DNA from: an uncultured Gammaproteobacteria bacterium
Lineage (GTDB): Bacteria > Pseudomonadota > Gammaproteobacteria > Rariloculales > Rariloculaceae
Direction: 5' to 3'
NCBI GenBank assembly: GCA_946887385.1
Contig: CAMPKU010000247.1
Span: forward strand, 1 to 5,731
Length of the DNA: 5,731 nt
In this document: positions 1 through 5,731 of the stretch, piece after piece
How the letters are laid out: every line of letters begins with the position of its first letter
Position numbering within the stretch: position 1 is the first letter of the stretch
The notes under the pieces: generated by a model
What the model was told of the DNA's origin: nothing
The model's input: only the letters and a program-made list of their open reading frames with translations
The model's database searches: none
Made by a program: the position numbers and the translations under genes

Positions 1-673
1 CCGTCGCGTTCGGCATCTCGAATGCGCGCCGTCCCGTGAGCAGCTCGTAGAAGACGGCGCCGAACGCGAAGATGTCGGAGCGATGGTCGGCCTGAAGGCC
101 GCGCGCCTGCTCCGGCGAGAGGTAGCCGACGGTGCCGAGGATGGCGCCTTCCTCCGTCAACGCGTGCGGCGGTTTGGGCTCCGCCGCGGCGTCGCCTTCT
201 ACACGCCGCGCGAGCCCGAAGTCGAGAATCTTGACGATGCCGTCACGCGTGACGAATACGTTCTCGGGTTTTAAATCGCGATGCACGATGCCGCGTTCGT
301 GAGCAGCGGCGAGGCCTTGTGCGATTTGCATCGCCCATTCGACGCCTCGAGCGACGCCGACATCGGCATTCGTCAATCGCTCGCGCAGCGTAGCGCCGTC
401 GAGGAGCTCGGTCACGACGAAAATCGTGCCGTCCACGTTGCCGACGTCGTAGATCGAAAGCAGATTCGGATGCGACAGCGCGGCGAGCACGCGCGCCTCC
501 TGTTCGAACCGTGCAAGCGACCGCTCGTCGAGCGTGCGGTGCGGAGCTAAGAGCTTGACGGCCACCTCGCGCTCGAGCCGTTGATCGAGGGCGCGATAGA
601 CGACGCCCATGCCGCCCTTGGCGAGGGGCGCAACGATCCGATAGGGCCCGAAGTAGGTTCCCGCGGCGACCAT
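1..673 (-). CDS. PknB-type serine/threonine protein kinase, N-terminal part (runs off the left edge)
   Basis: Transfers the ATP gamma-phosphate to Ser/Thr of target proteins. The 224 visible residues hold almost a whole Hanks-type kinase domain in order: glycine loop at 17-26 (LAKGGMGVVY), ATP-binding Lys40 in VAVK, helix-C Glu59, catalytic loop HRDLKPEN at 131-138 (Asp133, Lys135, Asn138), DFG at 151-153, GTVGYLSPEQ at 180-189 standing for the APE region, and Asp200 in RSDIFAFG. All catalytic residues are present, so it should be active. The first glycine of the usual LGxGG loop is Ala18. The start is fixed by an in-frame TAA two codons upstream of the ATG; no clear Shine-Dalgarno is seen. 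Two TTA codons (Leu42, Leu134) are unusual in this GC-rich context. The C-terminal part, perhaps with a membrane helix and sensor repeats as in many relatives, lies outside. It is 63 bp downstream of the TPR gene on the same strand and may share its transcript. Confidence 0.95.
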   Translation of the reverse strand, partial: MVAAGTYFGPYRIVAPLAKGGMGVVYRALDQRLEREVAVKLLAPHRTLDERSLARFEQEARVLAALSHPNLLSIYDVGNVDGTIFVVTELLDGATLRERLTNADVGVARGVEWAMQIAQGLAAAHERGIVHRDLKPENVFVTRDGIVKILDFGLARRVEGDAAAEPKPPHALTEEGAILGTVGYLSPEQARGLQADHRSDIFAFGAVFYELLTGRRAFEMPNAT

Positions 674-690
674 GTCTTAGATCAGAGACG

Positions 691-724
691 GCTGGGCGCC
701 TAGCATAGCTCAGGGCGCGCGCCC
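691..724. repeat. two adjacent palindromes between the TPR gene and the kinase gene
   Basis: Positions 713-724 (gggcgcgcgccc) form a perfect 12-bp self-complementary sequence, and 691-704 form an imperfect palindrome (12 of 14 positions symmetrical). Both lie in the 63-bp gap between the TPR stop and the kinase start. The minus-strand hexamer TATGCT at 707-702 could serve as a -10 element for the kinase, and the imperfect palindrome overlaps it, so an operator is possible. No convincing -35 sits at the right spacing, and no T-tract follows, so this is not a canonical terminator. In DNA this GC-rich, short palindromes also occur by chance. Confidence 0.25.
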
Positions 725-736
725 GGCACGCGCAAA

Positions 737-2308
737 TCAGCCGCGCGGCTTGATCGGCGGCACCGCAGCGACGATGCCGGCGCTCGCGAGGCCGCTGGTG
801 CGCTTGTCGACCACGGCGGCCTGGTCCGTGAGCACGGTCATCAGGTCGGCGTAGTACGCAGCCGTCATGAGCGGGTTGTACTGTAGCGACCGCTCGACGG
901 CTTCGCGTGCATGGTCGTGCCGGCCGAGCCGGCCGAGCACGTTCGCAAGGTGCAACGAGCCCAACGAGAATCGCGGCTGCTCGGACGTATATTCCTCGGC
1001 CTCCGCGAGCGCGCGCTCGCAGTCGTCGGCGCACGCATAAGCCACGGAGCGGTGGAACAGCCAATACACGCGCCCGGGATGCTGGGGCGACGTGGCCAGC
1101 AACCGTTCGACGATTTCGTGCACCTCGGTAAGGTCGGCGGCGTTGCCGGTGGCGACGAGCGGCCAACCGAGATAACCCCAGGCGCCGAGGTCGTACGGCG
1201 CGAGCTTCACGGCGCGGCGCAGCAGCTCGATCGAGTAGCGATGGTTGCCCGTGTAGGCGTGGACGCAGCCCGCGGCCCGCAGCACCACGGCGTCGCGCGG
1301 TGCAAGCCGCTCGGCGCGGGCGATGACCTCGAGCGCGAAGCGCCGGTCCGCGTCGGCATCGGCGCTCAAAGCGTTCAAAGTCTTCTCCGCCGTGACGAGC
1401 CCCAGGGTTGCGTAGCCCACGGCATATTGCGGGTCGAGCTCCACGGCACGGCGCAGAAGCGGGATCGCGGCGGCAATGGAGGTGGGCGTGTAGTCGAGCA
1501 GATACCCGCGCGCTTTTTGCACGAGCTGCCAGGCGTTGGAGTCGGCCGCAGCGCCCTCGTTGGCACGGCGAATTTCCGTGCGCAGCCGCTCCCCGCCGAA
1601 CGTAGCCACGACTTTCTCGCTGATCTCCCGTTGCAAACTCTCGACGTCGGCGGCCGCGACGTCGTAGCGCTCCGACCATAGCAGCGTATCGTCGACGGCG
1701 TCGTCGAGCTGCACGTGGATCTGCAACCGCTCGCCGATCTCGGCGACGCTGCCCGAGATCATGTACTGGACGCGCAAGTCGCGCGCCATCGTCTTCAAGT
1801 CGGTGCCTGCGCCGGAGTGTGCGACGGCCGATTGGCGCGACACGACGCGCAACTCGGGCATGCGGGACAGCAGCGACTGGAGCTCGATCGGCAGCGCGTC
1901 GGCGAGATACGCGTGTTGCGCTCCCGGAGTGAGCTTGCCGAACGGCAGCACGGCGACGGCCGCAAGTGCATTTTGTGAAGGCAAAGCGCTCGCTGAGCCC
2001 ACGACGGCGGGGCCGTTCGTTAGTAGGTTACTTGTCTCCCTGAACCCCTGCGGCGTGAGCTCATAAATCCAGCTGAGCGCAATGGCCACGGGCAGGCCGA
2101 TGACCGCGACGACGAGCACGAACAGTACCGTGCCTTCGGGCGCGTGCAGATCGGGGGCCACGATGTCCGTGAGCTGCACGATCACCCAGGCGCCGACGGC
2201 GTAGGCGCCCCCGACCTTGAATACTTGACGCCGCCGCAGCTCCTGAAACAACCAAAGGATCTTGGCGCGCGTGGTAATGCCTCTTCGATGGGGTGACGCC
2301 AGTATCAC
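737..2308 (-). CDS. membrane-anchored TolB-like/TPR protein
   Basis: Belongs to a widespread proteobacterial family with a short cytoplasmic start (FQELRRRQVFKVG, 21-33), two membrane helices (about 33-51 and 60-80), the conserved SWIYELTPQGF motif (79-89), a TolB N-terminal-like domain (about 115-240, with AVAVLPF at 117-123 and ISGSVAEIGERLQI at 184-197), then TPR-like helical repeats (about 250-500, e.g. LLRRAVELDPQYAVGYATLG). Relatives are often labelled adenylate cyclase or CadC-like, but no cyclase or DNA-binding domain is visible here. The role is probably protein-protein scaffolding or signalling at the inner membrane; the partner is unknown. The GTG at 2308 has a weak GGGA 7 nt upstream. 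A TTG at codon 20 (2251) would give the start more typical of the family. A small AT-richer patch encodes the linker around residues 92-98. The start is 23 bp after the stop of the upstream exported-protein gene, which suggests an operon; the kinase follows. Confidence 0.88.
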   Translation of the reverse strand: MILASPHRRGITTRAKILWLFQELRRRQVFKVGGAYAVGAWVIVQLTDIVAPDLHAPEGTVLFVLVVAVIGLPVAIALSWIYELTPQGFRETSNLLTNGPAVVGSASALPSQNALAAVAVLPFGKLTPGAQHAYLADALPIELQSLLSRMPELRVVSRQSAVAHSGAGTDLKTMARDLRVQYMISGSVAEIGERLQIHVQLDDAVDDTLLWSERYDVAAADVESLQREISEKVVATFGGERLRTEIRRANEGAAADSNAWQLVQKARGYLLDYTPTSIAAAIPLLRRAVELDPQYAVGYATLGLVTAEKTLNALSADADADRRFALEVIARAERLAPRDAVVLRAAGCVHAYTGNHRYSIELLRRAVKLAPYDLGAWGYLGWPLVATGNAADLTEVHEIVERLLATSPQHPGRVYWLFHRSVAYACADDCERALAEAEEYTSEQPRFSLGSLHLANVLGRLGRHDHAREAVERSLQYNPLMTAAYYADLMTVLTDQAAVVDKRTSGLASAGIVAAVPPIKPRG

Positions 2309-2331
2309 ACGGGCGTCCCGGGTGAGCTAAA

Positions 2332-3390
2332 TCAGTTGTCGCAAACGTCGAAAAACGCCTTCTGACGGCGCTCCTCGTCGCCGAGCACGGCGAAAAAATC
2401 CTCGACGTATGCGCGCGCGCGCGCCGCGACCTCTGCGTCGAGCCCTTGGCTTTCGTCGAACAACGCAACGATCGAAGACTTTTGCTGCTCGAAGCGGGCG
2501 AAGATCGGCGCGAGCTCTGCGGGCGCGCGGCAACGGCCGCGATACAGCCGTTGCCGCACGTTGCGAATCGGCAATCGCTGGTCGGGCGCCGCGTGCGGCG
2601 GATTGACGATGCCCGACGCGTCGAAGTCGTACGCCACGGGCACGAAGGTGCCGTCGGCTCGCACGTACGGCACGACGTTGTGGCAGCAGTCCTCGCCGCG
2701 CGGCCCCGCGAATGCCGACCAATCCGTGTTGCCGATCAGATACTGGAACACGTCGAGTAGCGCGAGAGCTTCCGGCTCGTACTGAGCGCGTTCGACGGCG
2801 GGCCCCTCGAACATCGTCCATCCTTGACGCTCGGCGAAGCGCTCCTCGTCCTCGAGCAACACGCCGCGCCGGGTGCCTAAGTCGCGTTCGCGGCCGGAAT
2901 CCGTGTAGCTCACAGTGACGAGACGTGCGCGCAAACTCTGCGGCGTGAGCAAGTTGAGCACGCGGTAAGCGAGATACTCGAGCAACACGTAGTCGTCGTA
3001 GGAGTCTCTCGCATCGCAATGCGTGACGAGCTTCAGGCGGTCCTCGCCTTCGAGCAACGTGCCCGCCAGGTCGCCGGTGCGGAAGTTCAGCAGCAGCGGC
3101 GGGAAGCTACAGACCGCGGCGCGCGATTTACCGCGCACGCGGACGCGCAGCGGTACCGTGACGTCGTCGCCGGCGGCGTTGCGATACGCGAGCGTCGCCG
3201 GCTGATACTCCGGGTTCTGGCGCGCGCGGAATACGGCGGAGAGCGGGGCGGATAGCGCGAGCTCGAGCACCGCATCGTCGGTAAAGACGTCGGCTGAGGC
3301 GCGGAGCTCGGAAACGCAGAAAACGAAGGCCAGGGCGGCCGTAGCCGCGACGCTTCGCCTACCGGACCGGACTCGCAGGGTAAGCCACAT
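2332..3390 (-). CDS. exported protein of unknown function with possible atypical-kinase-like motifs
   Basis: 352 residues. The N-terminus is a good Sec signal peptide: basic residues at 6-12, hydrophobic stretch 14-26, and cleavage likely after Ala33 (ASA before Asp34), so the mature protein should be periplasmic or secreted. Conserved-looking blocks are VRVRGKSR (83-90), FPPLLLNF (96-103), LKLVTHC (119-125), YLIGNTDWS (217-225), CCHN (235-238) and FVPVAYDFDASG (249-260). I recognise this layout from uncharacterised bacterial secreted proteins. The order NTDW, HN, DFD recalls the catalytic and metal sites of CotH/Fam20-like secretory kinases, but that is inference. The ATG at 3390 is chosen because an AGAGG ribosome site lies 9 nt upstream and the signal peptide begins there; the open frame extends to 3657 but would overlap the divergent gene. 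Likely first gene of the leftward operon, with its own promoter candidate. Cys94, 125, 235, 236, 287 and 350 could form disulfides. Confidence 0.82.
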   Translation of the reverse strand: MWLTLRVRSGRRSVAATAALAFVFCVSELRASADVFTDDAVLELALSAPLSAVFRARQNPEYQPATLAYRNAAGDDVTVPLRVRVRGKSRAAVCSFPPLLLNFRTGDLAGTLLEGEDRLKLVTHCDARDSYDDYVLLEYLAYRVLNLLTPQSLRARLVTVSYTDSGRERDLGTRRGVLLEDEERFAERQGWTMFEGPAVERAQYEPEALALLDVFQYLIGNTDWSAFAGPRGEDCCHNVVPYVRADGTFVPVAYDFDASGIVNPPHAAPDQRLPIRNVRQRLYRGRCRAPAELAPIFARFEQQKSSIVALFDESQGLDAEVAARARAYVEDFFAVLGDEERRQKAFFDVCDN

Positions 3391-3399
3391 GGGCGTATG

Positions 3400-3404
3400 C
3401 CTCT
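3400..3404 (-). promoter_or_regulatory. ribosome binding site of the exported-protein gene
   Basis: AGAGG on the minus strand, 9 nt before the ATG at 3390. It is the clearest Shine-Dalgarno in the window and decides the start within a longer open frame. Confidence 0.7.
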
Positions 3405-3429
3405 GATTGGGCTCTAGCGGCCGACGTCG

Positions 3430-3459
3430 ATCATACGGACGGCCGCGGGCGCGGTCCAA
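3430..3459 (-). promoter_or_regulatory. candidate sigma70-type promoter for the leftward operon
   Basis: On the minus strand, TTGGAC (3459-3454) and TATGAT (3435-3430) are separated by 18 bp. The -10 matches the consensus at five of six positions, the -35 at three of six. Transcription would start near 3423, giving a leader of about 33 nt that contains the AGAGG site. Found by eye; no expression evidence. Confidence 0.45.
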
Positions 3460-3469
3460 TGCAACTACG

Positions 3470-3498
3470 TCAACAATCGGCGAGGAGTGGGCTATCCT
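3470..3498 (+). promoter_or_regulatory. candidate sigma70-type promoter for the PycTM-like gene
   Basis: TCAACA (3470-3475) and TATCCT (3493-3498) are separated by 17 bp, each matching the -35/-10 consensus at four of six positions. The predicted start near 3505 gives a leader of about 37 nt. It lies back to back with the leftward candidate, the two -35 boxes only 10 bp apart. No operator repeat is evident. Only a weak purine-rich stretch precedes the ATG at 3542, so translation may be inefficient. Confidence 0.35.
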
Positions 3499-3541
3499 TC
3501 GGCTCGTGCGGCAGGCGGCTGCCAAATGAGCAAGACTTTCG

Positions 3542-4177
3542 ATGACGCAGCAACTCGCGGATTCGCAGCCCGAGCCGCCGGCGGCTCCCGCAGACACGGA
3601 AGCGCCCGCTACCGACACGCCGAAGAGCGGTAAGCGCGCCGAGCGGCGCCGCGGCATCGAGACGCTGTTCCGCGTGACCTATCAGAACCACATCTCGCTC
3701 AGTCAGCTCGCCGATCAGAAAGCCGGCATCTTGATCAGCATCAACGGCCTCATCGTCTCGGCCATCATCGCCGTGGTCACGCCGCGTTTCGAGACTTGGT
3801 CGTGGACGCTGCTGCCGAGCCTTTTGCTCGTGGCCGGCTGCTTGGTTTCGCTGGCGTTCGCCATTCTTGGCGCTCGGCCGCGCATCGACCGCGCGCCCGT
3901 GACGCTCGAGGACGTGCAAAACAATCGGGGAAATTTGCTGTTCTTCGGGCACTTCTTGAGCATGCCGCTCGCCGATTTCGAGGTGGGCGTGCGCACGCTC
4001 GGAAAGAGCCGCAGGCTGGTCTACGACAGTCTCTCGCGGCAGCTTTACGCCATGGGTGACGCATTGCTCACGAAGTATCGGTACCTGCAGCTCGCCTATA
4101 CCGCGTTCCTCGTCGGTATCGGCGTGGCGGCGGCGGCTTACGCGCTCGTCCTCGCGGCGCTCGCGCTCGCGGTTTGA
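3542..4177 (+). CDS. PycTM/DUF5706-like three-helix membrane protein (Pycsar-type effector family)
   Basis: 211 residues. A Pro/Ala-rich, probably disordered N-terminus (1-30) and a basic stretch (31-37) precede the family core: YQNHISLSQLADQKA (47-61) leading into helix 1 (61-80), helix 2 (about 89-111), a cytosolic section with NLLFFGHF (131-138) and YDSLSRQLYAMG (161-172), KYRYLQLAY (178-186) and helix 3 (about 184-210). This order and these motifs match my memory of the PycTM (DUF5706) family. Known PycTM effectors respond to cCMP or cUMP made by a partner cyclase during phage infection and disrupt the inner membrane; whether this one does so is inferred. An in-frame TGA five codons upstream makes this ATG the first possible one; the Shine-Dalgarno is weak. 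It is monocistronic, divergent from the exported-protein gene, and convergent with a cyclase-FHA gene whose stop is 8 bp away. Family members are also found outside defence loci, so the defence role is less certain than the family. Confidence 0.83.
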   Translation: MTQQLADSQPEPPAAPADTEAPATDTPKSGKRAERRRGIETLFRVTYQNHISLSQLADQKAGILISINGLIVSAIIAVVTPRFETWSWTLLPSLLLVAGCLVSLAFAILGARPRIDRAPVTLEDVQNNRGNLLFFGHFLSMPLADFEVGVRTLGKSRRLVYDSLSRQLYAMGDALLTKYRYLQLAYTAFLVGIGVAAAAYALVLAALALAV

Positions 4178-4185
4178 GCTCCCGA

Positions 4186-5055
4186 TCAACGCTCGAACGA
4201 AAACACGATCGAGTGGGCGGCGTTGAGCTGCGGCTCGACGCCGAGGGAAATGACGCCCGGCTCCTTGAGCTGCAGCAACTCCCGGTGCACGAGCACGGGA
4301 CTGCCGCTGCGCTCGGCCACGTACGTGCCGTTGGTGCTGTGGTCCTGCAGAAAGAACTTGCCCGCCACGCACTCGATCGAGGCGTGACGCCGCGACACGA
4401 GCCGATGCTCGATCCGCAATCGGCAGTCGTCGTCGCGGCCGATGACGCACGCTCCCGTCCCCGCGCCGATGAGCAACCGGCTGCCGGAATAGTGCAGGCT
4501 GAGCCCGCCGGCCGCCGTCTTGCGCAGCGGCGGCTGATAGTCGGTGAGCCCGCGCCGATCGTCGGGCAAGAGATAGATGTCCATCGGCGCCGCTTTACCC
4601 TTCACGGGCACTCCCCGGATGAGCCGCAAACGCCTCGCGTGCTGGGAGTCCGGTAACTGCTGCTGCGCGGCGGCTGTGAGCACGATCTCGAATTTTTTCG
4701 CGATGTCGGCCATACGCGCTGCGACGTTGACTACGTCGCCGTAGAGTTGCTCGGCCTCGTGCAGCACCGAGCCCACGTGCACGCCGGCGTGCATCGACAG
4801 CGGCGGCTGGTAGGGCAGGTCGCGCATCCGCACCGCGGCCTGCAACGCCGACTCCGCAGTCGGGAACATGCACAGCATGCCGTCGCCGCGTAGCTGGATG
4901 ACGTGGCCGCCGGCCTCGGTCGTGAGCGACGACCACACGTCGAGGGTGTGCGCGACAATCTCGCGCGCCCGCTCGTCGCCCACGTCGACGTAAAGCTTCG
5001 TGCTGCCGCTGATGTCGGCGAAAACGATGGCGGTGTTGGCGTGCTTCTCGACCAT
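4186..5055 (-). CDS. class III nucleotide cyclase fused to an FHA domain
   Basis: 289 residues, soluble, no membrane segment. The cyclase catalytic domain (about 6-135) begins at once: FADISGSTKL (12-21, metal-binding Asp14), RGDGMLCMF (56-64, metal-binding Asp58), and YGDVVNVAARM (105-115, transition-state Asn110 and Arg114). All metal and transition-state residues are present, so activity is expected as a homodimer. The two purine-specifying positions, Lys and Asp in adenylate cyclases, are Gln54 and Gln103 by motif spacing, so the product cannot be predicted. A VPVKGKAAPMDIY linker (149-161) typical of such cyclases follows. The C-terminal FHA domain (about 190-289) has GRDDD (206-210), SRRHASI (221-227) and STNGTYV (240-246), the phosphothreonine-binding signature. 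The ATG directly follows the stop codon of the upstream hydrolase gene (TAGATG), implying translational coupling; only a weak GGAA precedes it. The 3' end faces the PycTM-like gene 8 bp away. It could be that effector's partner cyclase. Confidence 0.93.
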   Translation of the reverse strand: MVEKHANTAIVFADISGSTKLYVDVGDERAREIVAHTLDVWSSLTTEAGGHVIQLRGDGMLCMFPTAESALQAAVRMRDLPYQPPLSMHAGVHVGSVLHEAEQLYGDVVNVAARMADIAKKFEIVLTAAAQQQLPDSQHARRLRLIRGVPVKGKAAPMDIYLLPDDRRGLTDYQPPLRKTAAGGLSLHYSGSRLLIGAGTGACVIGRDDDCRLRIEHRLVSRRHASIECVAGKFFLQDHSTNGTYVAERSGSPVLVHRELLQLKEPGVISLGVEPQLNAAHSIVFSFER

Positions 5056-5058
5056 CTA
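5053..5058 (-). other. TAG/ATG stop-start junction between hydrolase and cyclase genes
   Basis: On the minus strand the hydrolase stop TAG (5058-5056) is followed with no gap by the cyclase start ATG (5055-5053). This is the arrangement expected for translational coupling, so the two proteins are probably made from one mRNA in linked amounts. The only ribosome-site-like sequence, GGAA, is inside the end of the hydrolase gene. Confidence 0.8.
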
Positions 5059-5731
5059 TTCCATGAGCTCGGTTGCGAATAGCAGTGCCATGGCGCCGCC
5101 GCGAGGGTCGGCGCCCGAGATTGCGGCGCGCTTAAGGTACTGCTCGAGCGACGTCATGCGCGCCGTCGACTCGCACACGTCGATGAACGTGCCCGACGAC
5201 GAGGAACGCGAATTCACGGCCGTCCACGCGAGATCGACGGCGCGTTCGTAGTCGCGCCCGTCAATCCAGCCGTTGTCGAGCCCGCGCTTCAGTGCGAAGC
5301 CGATCATCGCCGTGGCCGAGAATTCCGCATACGCGCCGGGGTGATCCAGCACGTTCCGCCATAGCCCGTCGCGAGTCTGCAGCGGCAGCAACGCGGCCAT
5401 CAGGTTTCGGTAGCTGCGCAAAGCATGCGCGTAGCCTTCGTGATCGCGAGGCAGCTCCGACAGCGTCAATGCGAGGCCGAGCGCGGCGAAGCCGTTGCCG
5501 CGCCCCCAGGCCGCGTCCGCCGCCGGTTGATGCCGATAGAGGCCGTCGGGCCTGAGATCGAGCTGCTGCATGAAGCGCAGATGCCGATCGGCCATGTCGA
5601 AGTACTTGCGCTCGCCGGTCAACGCGCCGGCTTGCGCGACGATCGTCGTGCCCATGAACACGGAGTCGCTGAACTCGCCGTGGTACGGCATCGCTTCGAG
5701 CATCTGCCCCGACGCGTCGAAGCCGAGCTCG
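5056..5731 (-). CDS. GH88/GH105-like unsaturated glycuronyl hydrolase, C-terminal part (5' end outside the window)
   Basis: 224 residues are visible and the frame stays open to the right edge, so the Met codons inside (e.g. at 5703) are not necessarily the start. The sequence has the (alpha/alpha)6-barrel signatures of unsaturated rhamnogalacturonyl hydrolases (YteR/YesR type): SDSVFMG (visible residues 21-27, with Asp22 the likely general acid/base), DGLYRH (62-67), WGRGNGF (75-81), DGLWRNVLDHPGAYAEFSATAM (121-142) and GGAMALLFATEL (211-222). The family removes the unsaturated uronic acid left by polysaccharide lyases, by hydration of its double bond, in pectin or similar glycan breakdown. 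Full members are roughly 350-400 residues, so about 40% is missing; a signal peptide, and hence location, cannot be judged. A run of five serines-rich residues (175-179) precedes GTFIDVCEST. Its stop abuts the cyclase start, so both should be co-expressed. GH105 rather than GH88 is the better guess. Confidence 0.85.
   Translation of the reverse strand, partial: ELGFDASGQMLEAMPYHGEFSDSVFMGTTIVAQAGALTGERKYFDMADRHLRFMQQLDLRPDGLYRHQPAADAAWGRGNGFAALGLALTLSELPRDHEGYAHALRSYRNLMAALLPLQTRDGLWRNVLDHPGAYAEFSATAMIGFALKRGLDNGWIDGRDYERAVDLAWTAVNSRSSSSGTFIDVCESTARMTSLEQYLKRAAISGADPRGGAMALLFATELME

Noticed and set aside
243..1679. Long open frame of 478 codons on the minus strand across the kinase/TPR boundary
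   Set aside because: It overlaps two well-supported genes in another frame and its translation is Arg/Ala-rich low-complexity sequence, as expected of a shadow frame in GC-rich DNA.
911..1681. 256-codon plus-strand open frame opposite the TPR gene
   Set aside because: It is antisense to conserved TPR coding sequence and has no recognisable domain or ribosome site.
737..2308. Calling the TPR protein an adenylate cyclase or CadC-type regulator
   Set aside because: Database-style names of this family suggest it, but no cyclase metal motifs and no winged-helix DNA-binding domain are visible.
2309..2331. Small GGG-CGT-CCC inverted repeat in the gap between the exported-protein and TPR genes as a terminator
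   Set aside because: The stem is only three or four pairs and lacks a T-tract; too weak to end transcription.
3526..3633. Short plus-strand frame (ATG at 3526) overlapping the start of the PycTM-like gene
   Set aside because: About 35 codons, no ribosome site and no recognisable content; probably chance, though a regulatory leader peptide cannot be excluded.
3391..3657. Upstream extension of the exported-protein gene to a start at 3657
   Set aside because: The extension would overlap the divergent PycTM-like gene, lies before the signal peptide, and bypasses the AGAGG site serving the ATG at 3390.
3470..4450. 326-codon minus-strand open frame opposite the PycTM-like gene
   Set aside because: It covers the effector gene, runs into the cyclase gene in a different frame, and its translation is Arg-rich with no family motif.

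Overview
This is a GC-rich, tightly packed bacterial segment with six protein-coding genes, two of them cut by the window edges. No RNA gene, mobile element or CRISPR array was seen. Base composition, the membrane-anchored TolB/TPR protein and the Hanks-type kinase suggest a free-living proteobacterium, probably a gammaproteobacterium of the Steroidobacter/Xanthomonadales kind. That placement is inferred from gene style, not from a marker gene.

Left part (1-3390, all minus strand, read right to left): an exported protein of unknown function (3390-2332), a two-helix membrane protein with a TolB-like domain and TPRs (2308-737), and the N-terminal 224 residues of a PknB-type Ser/Thr kinase (673 to the left edge). 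The gaps are 23 and 63 bp, so the first two genes, and perhaps all three, may be co-transcribed. A promoter and ribosome binding site are visible ahead of the exported protein.

Middle (3391-3541): a 151-bp divergent intergenic region with back-to-back sigma70-like promoter candidates, one for each flanking gene.

Right part: a plus-strand gene (3542-4177) encodes a three-helix membrane protein that looks like the PycTM/DUF5706 family, the transmembrane effector of Pycsar antiphage defence. It converges, with only 8 bp between stop codons, on a minus-strand gene (5055-4186) for a class III nucleotide cyclase fused to an FHA domain. The cyclase start codon directly abuts the stop codon of an upstream GH88/GH105-like unsaturated glycuronyl hydrolase, which runs off the right edge.

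The most interesting reading is a cyclic-nucleotide circuit. The cyclase has intact metal-binding Asp residues but Gln at both purine-specifying positions, and it lies beside a PycTM-type membrane effector. Its FHA domain could read phosphothreonine marks made by a kinase such as the one at the left edge. The cyclase/effector pairing resembles Pycsar, but the convergent layout, the FHA fusion and the coupling to a glycan hydrolase are not the usual Pycsar operon. It could be a Pycsar variant, a housekeeping second-messenger circuit or a chance neighbourhood.
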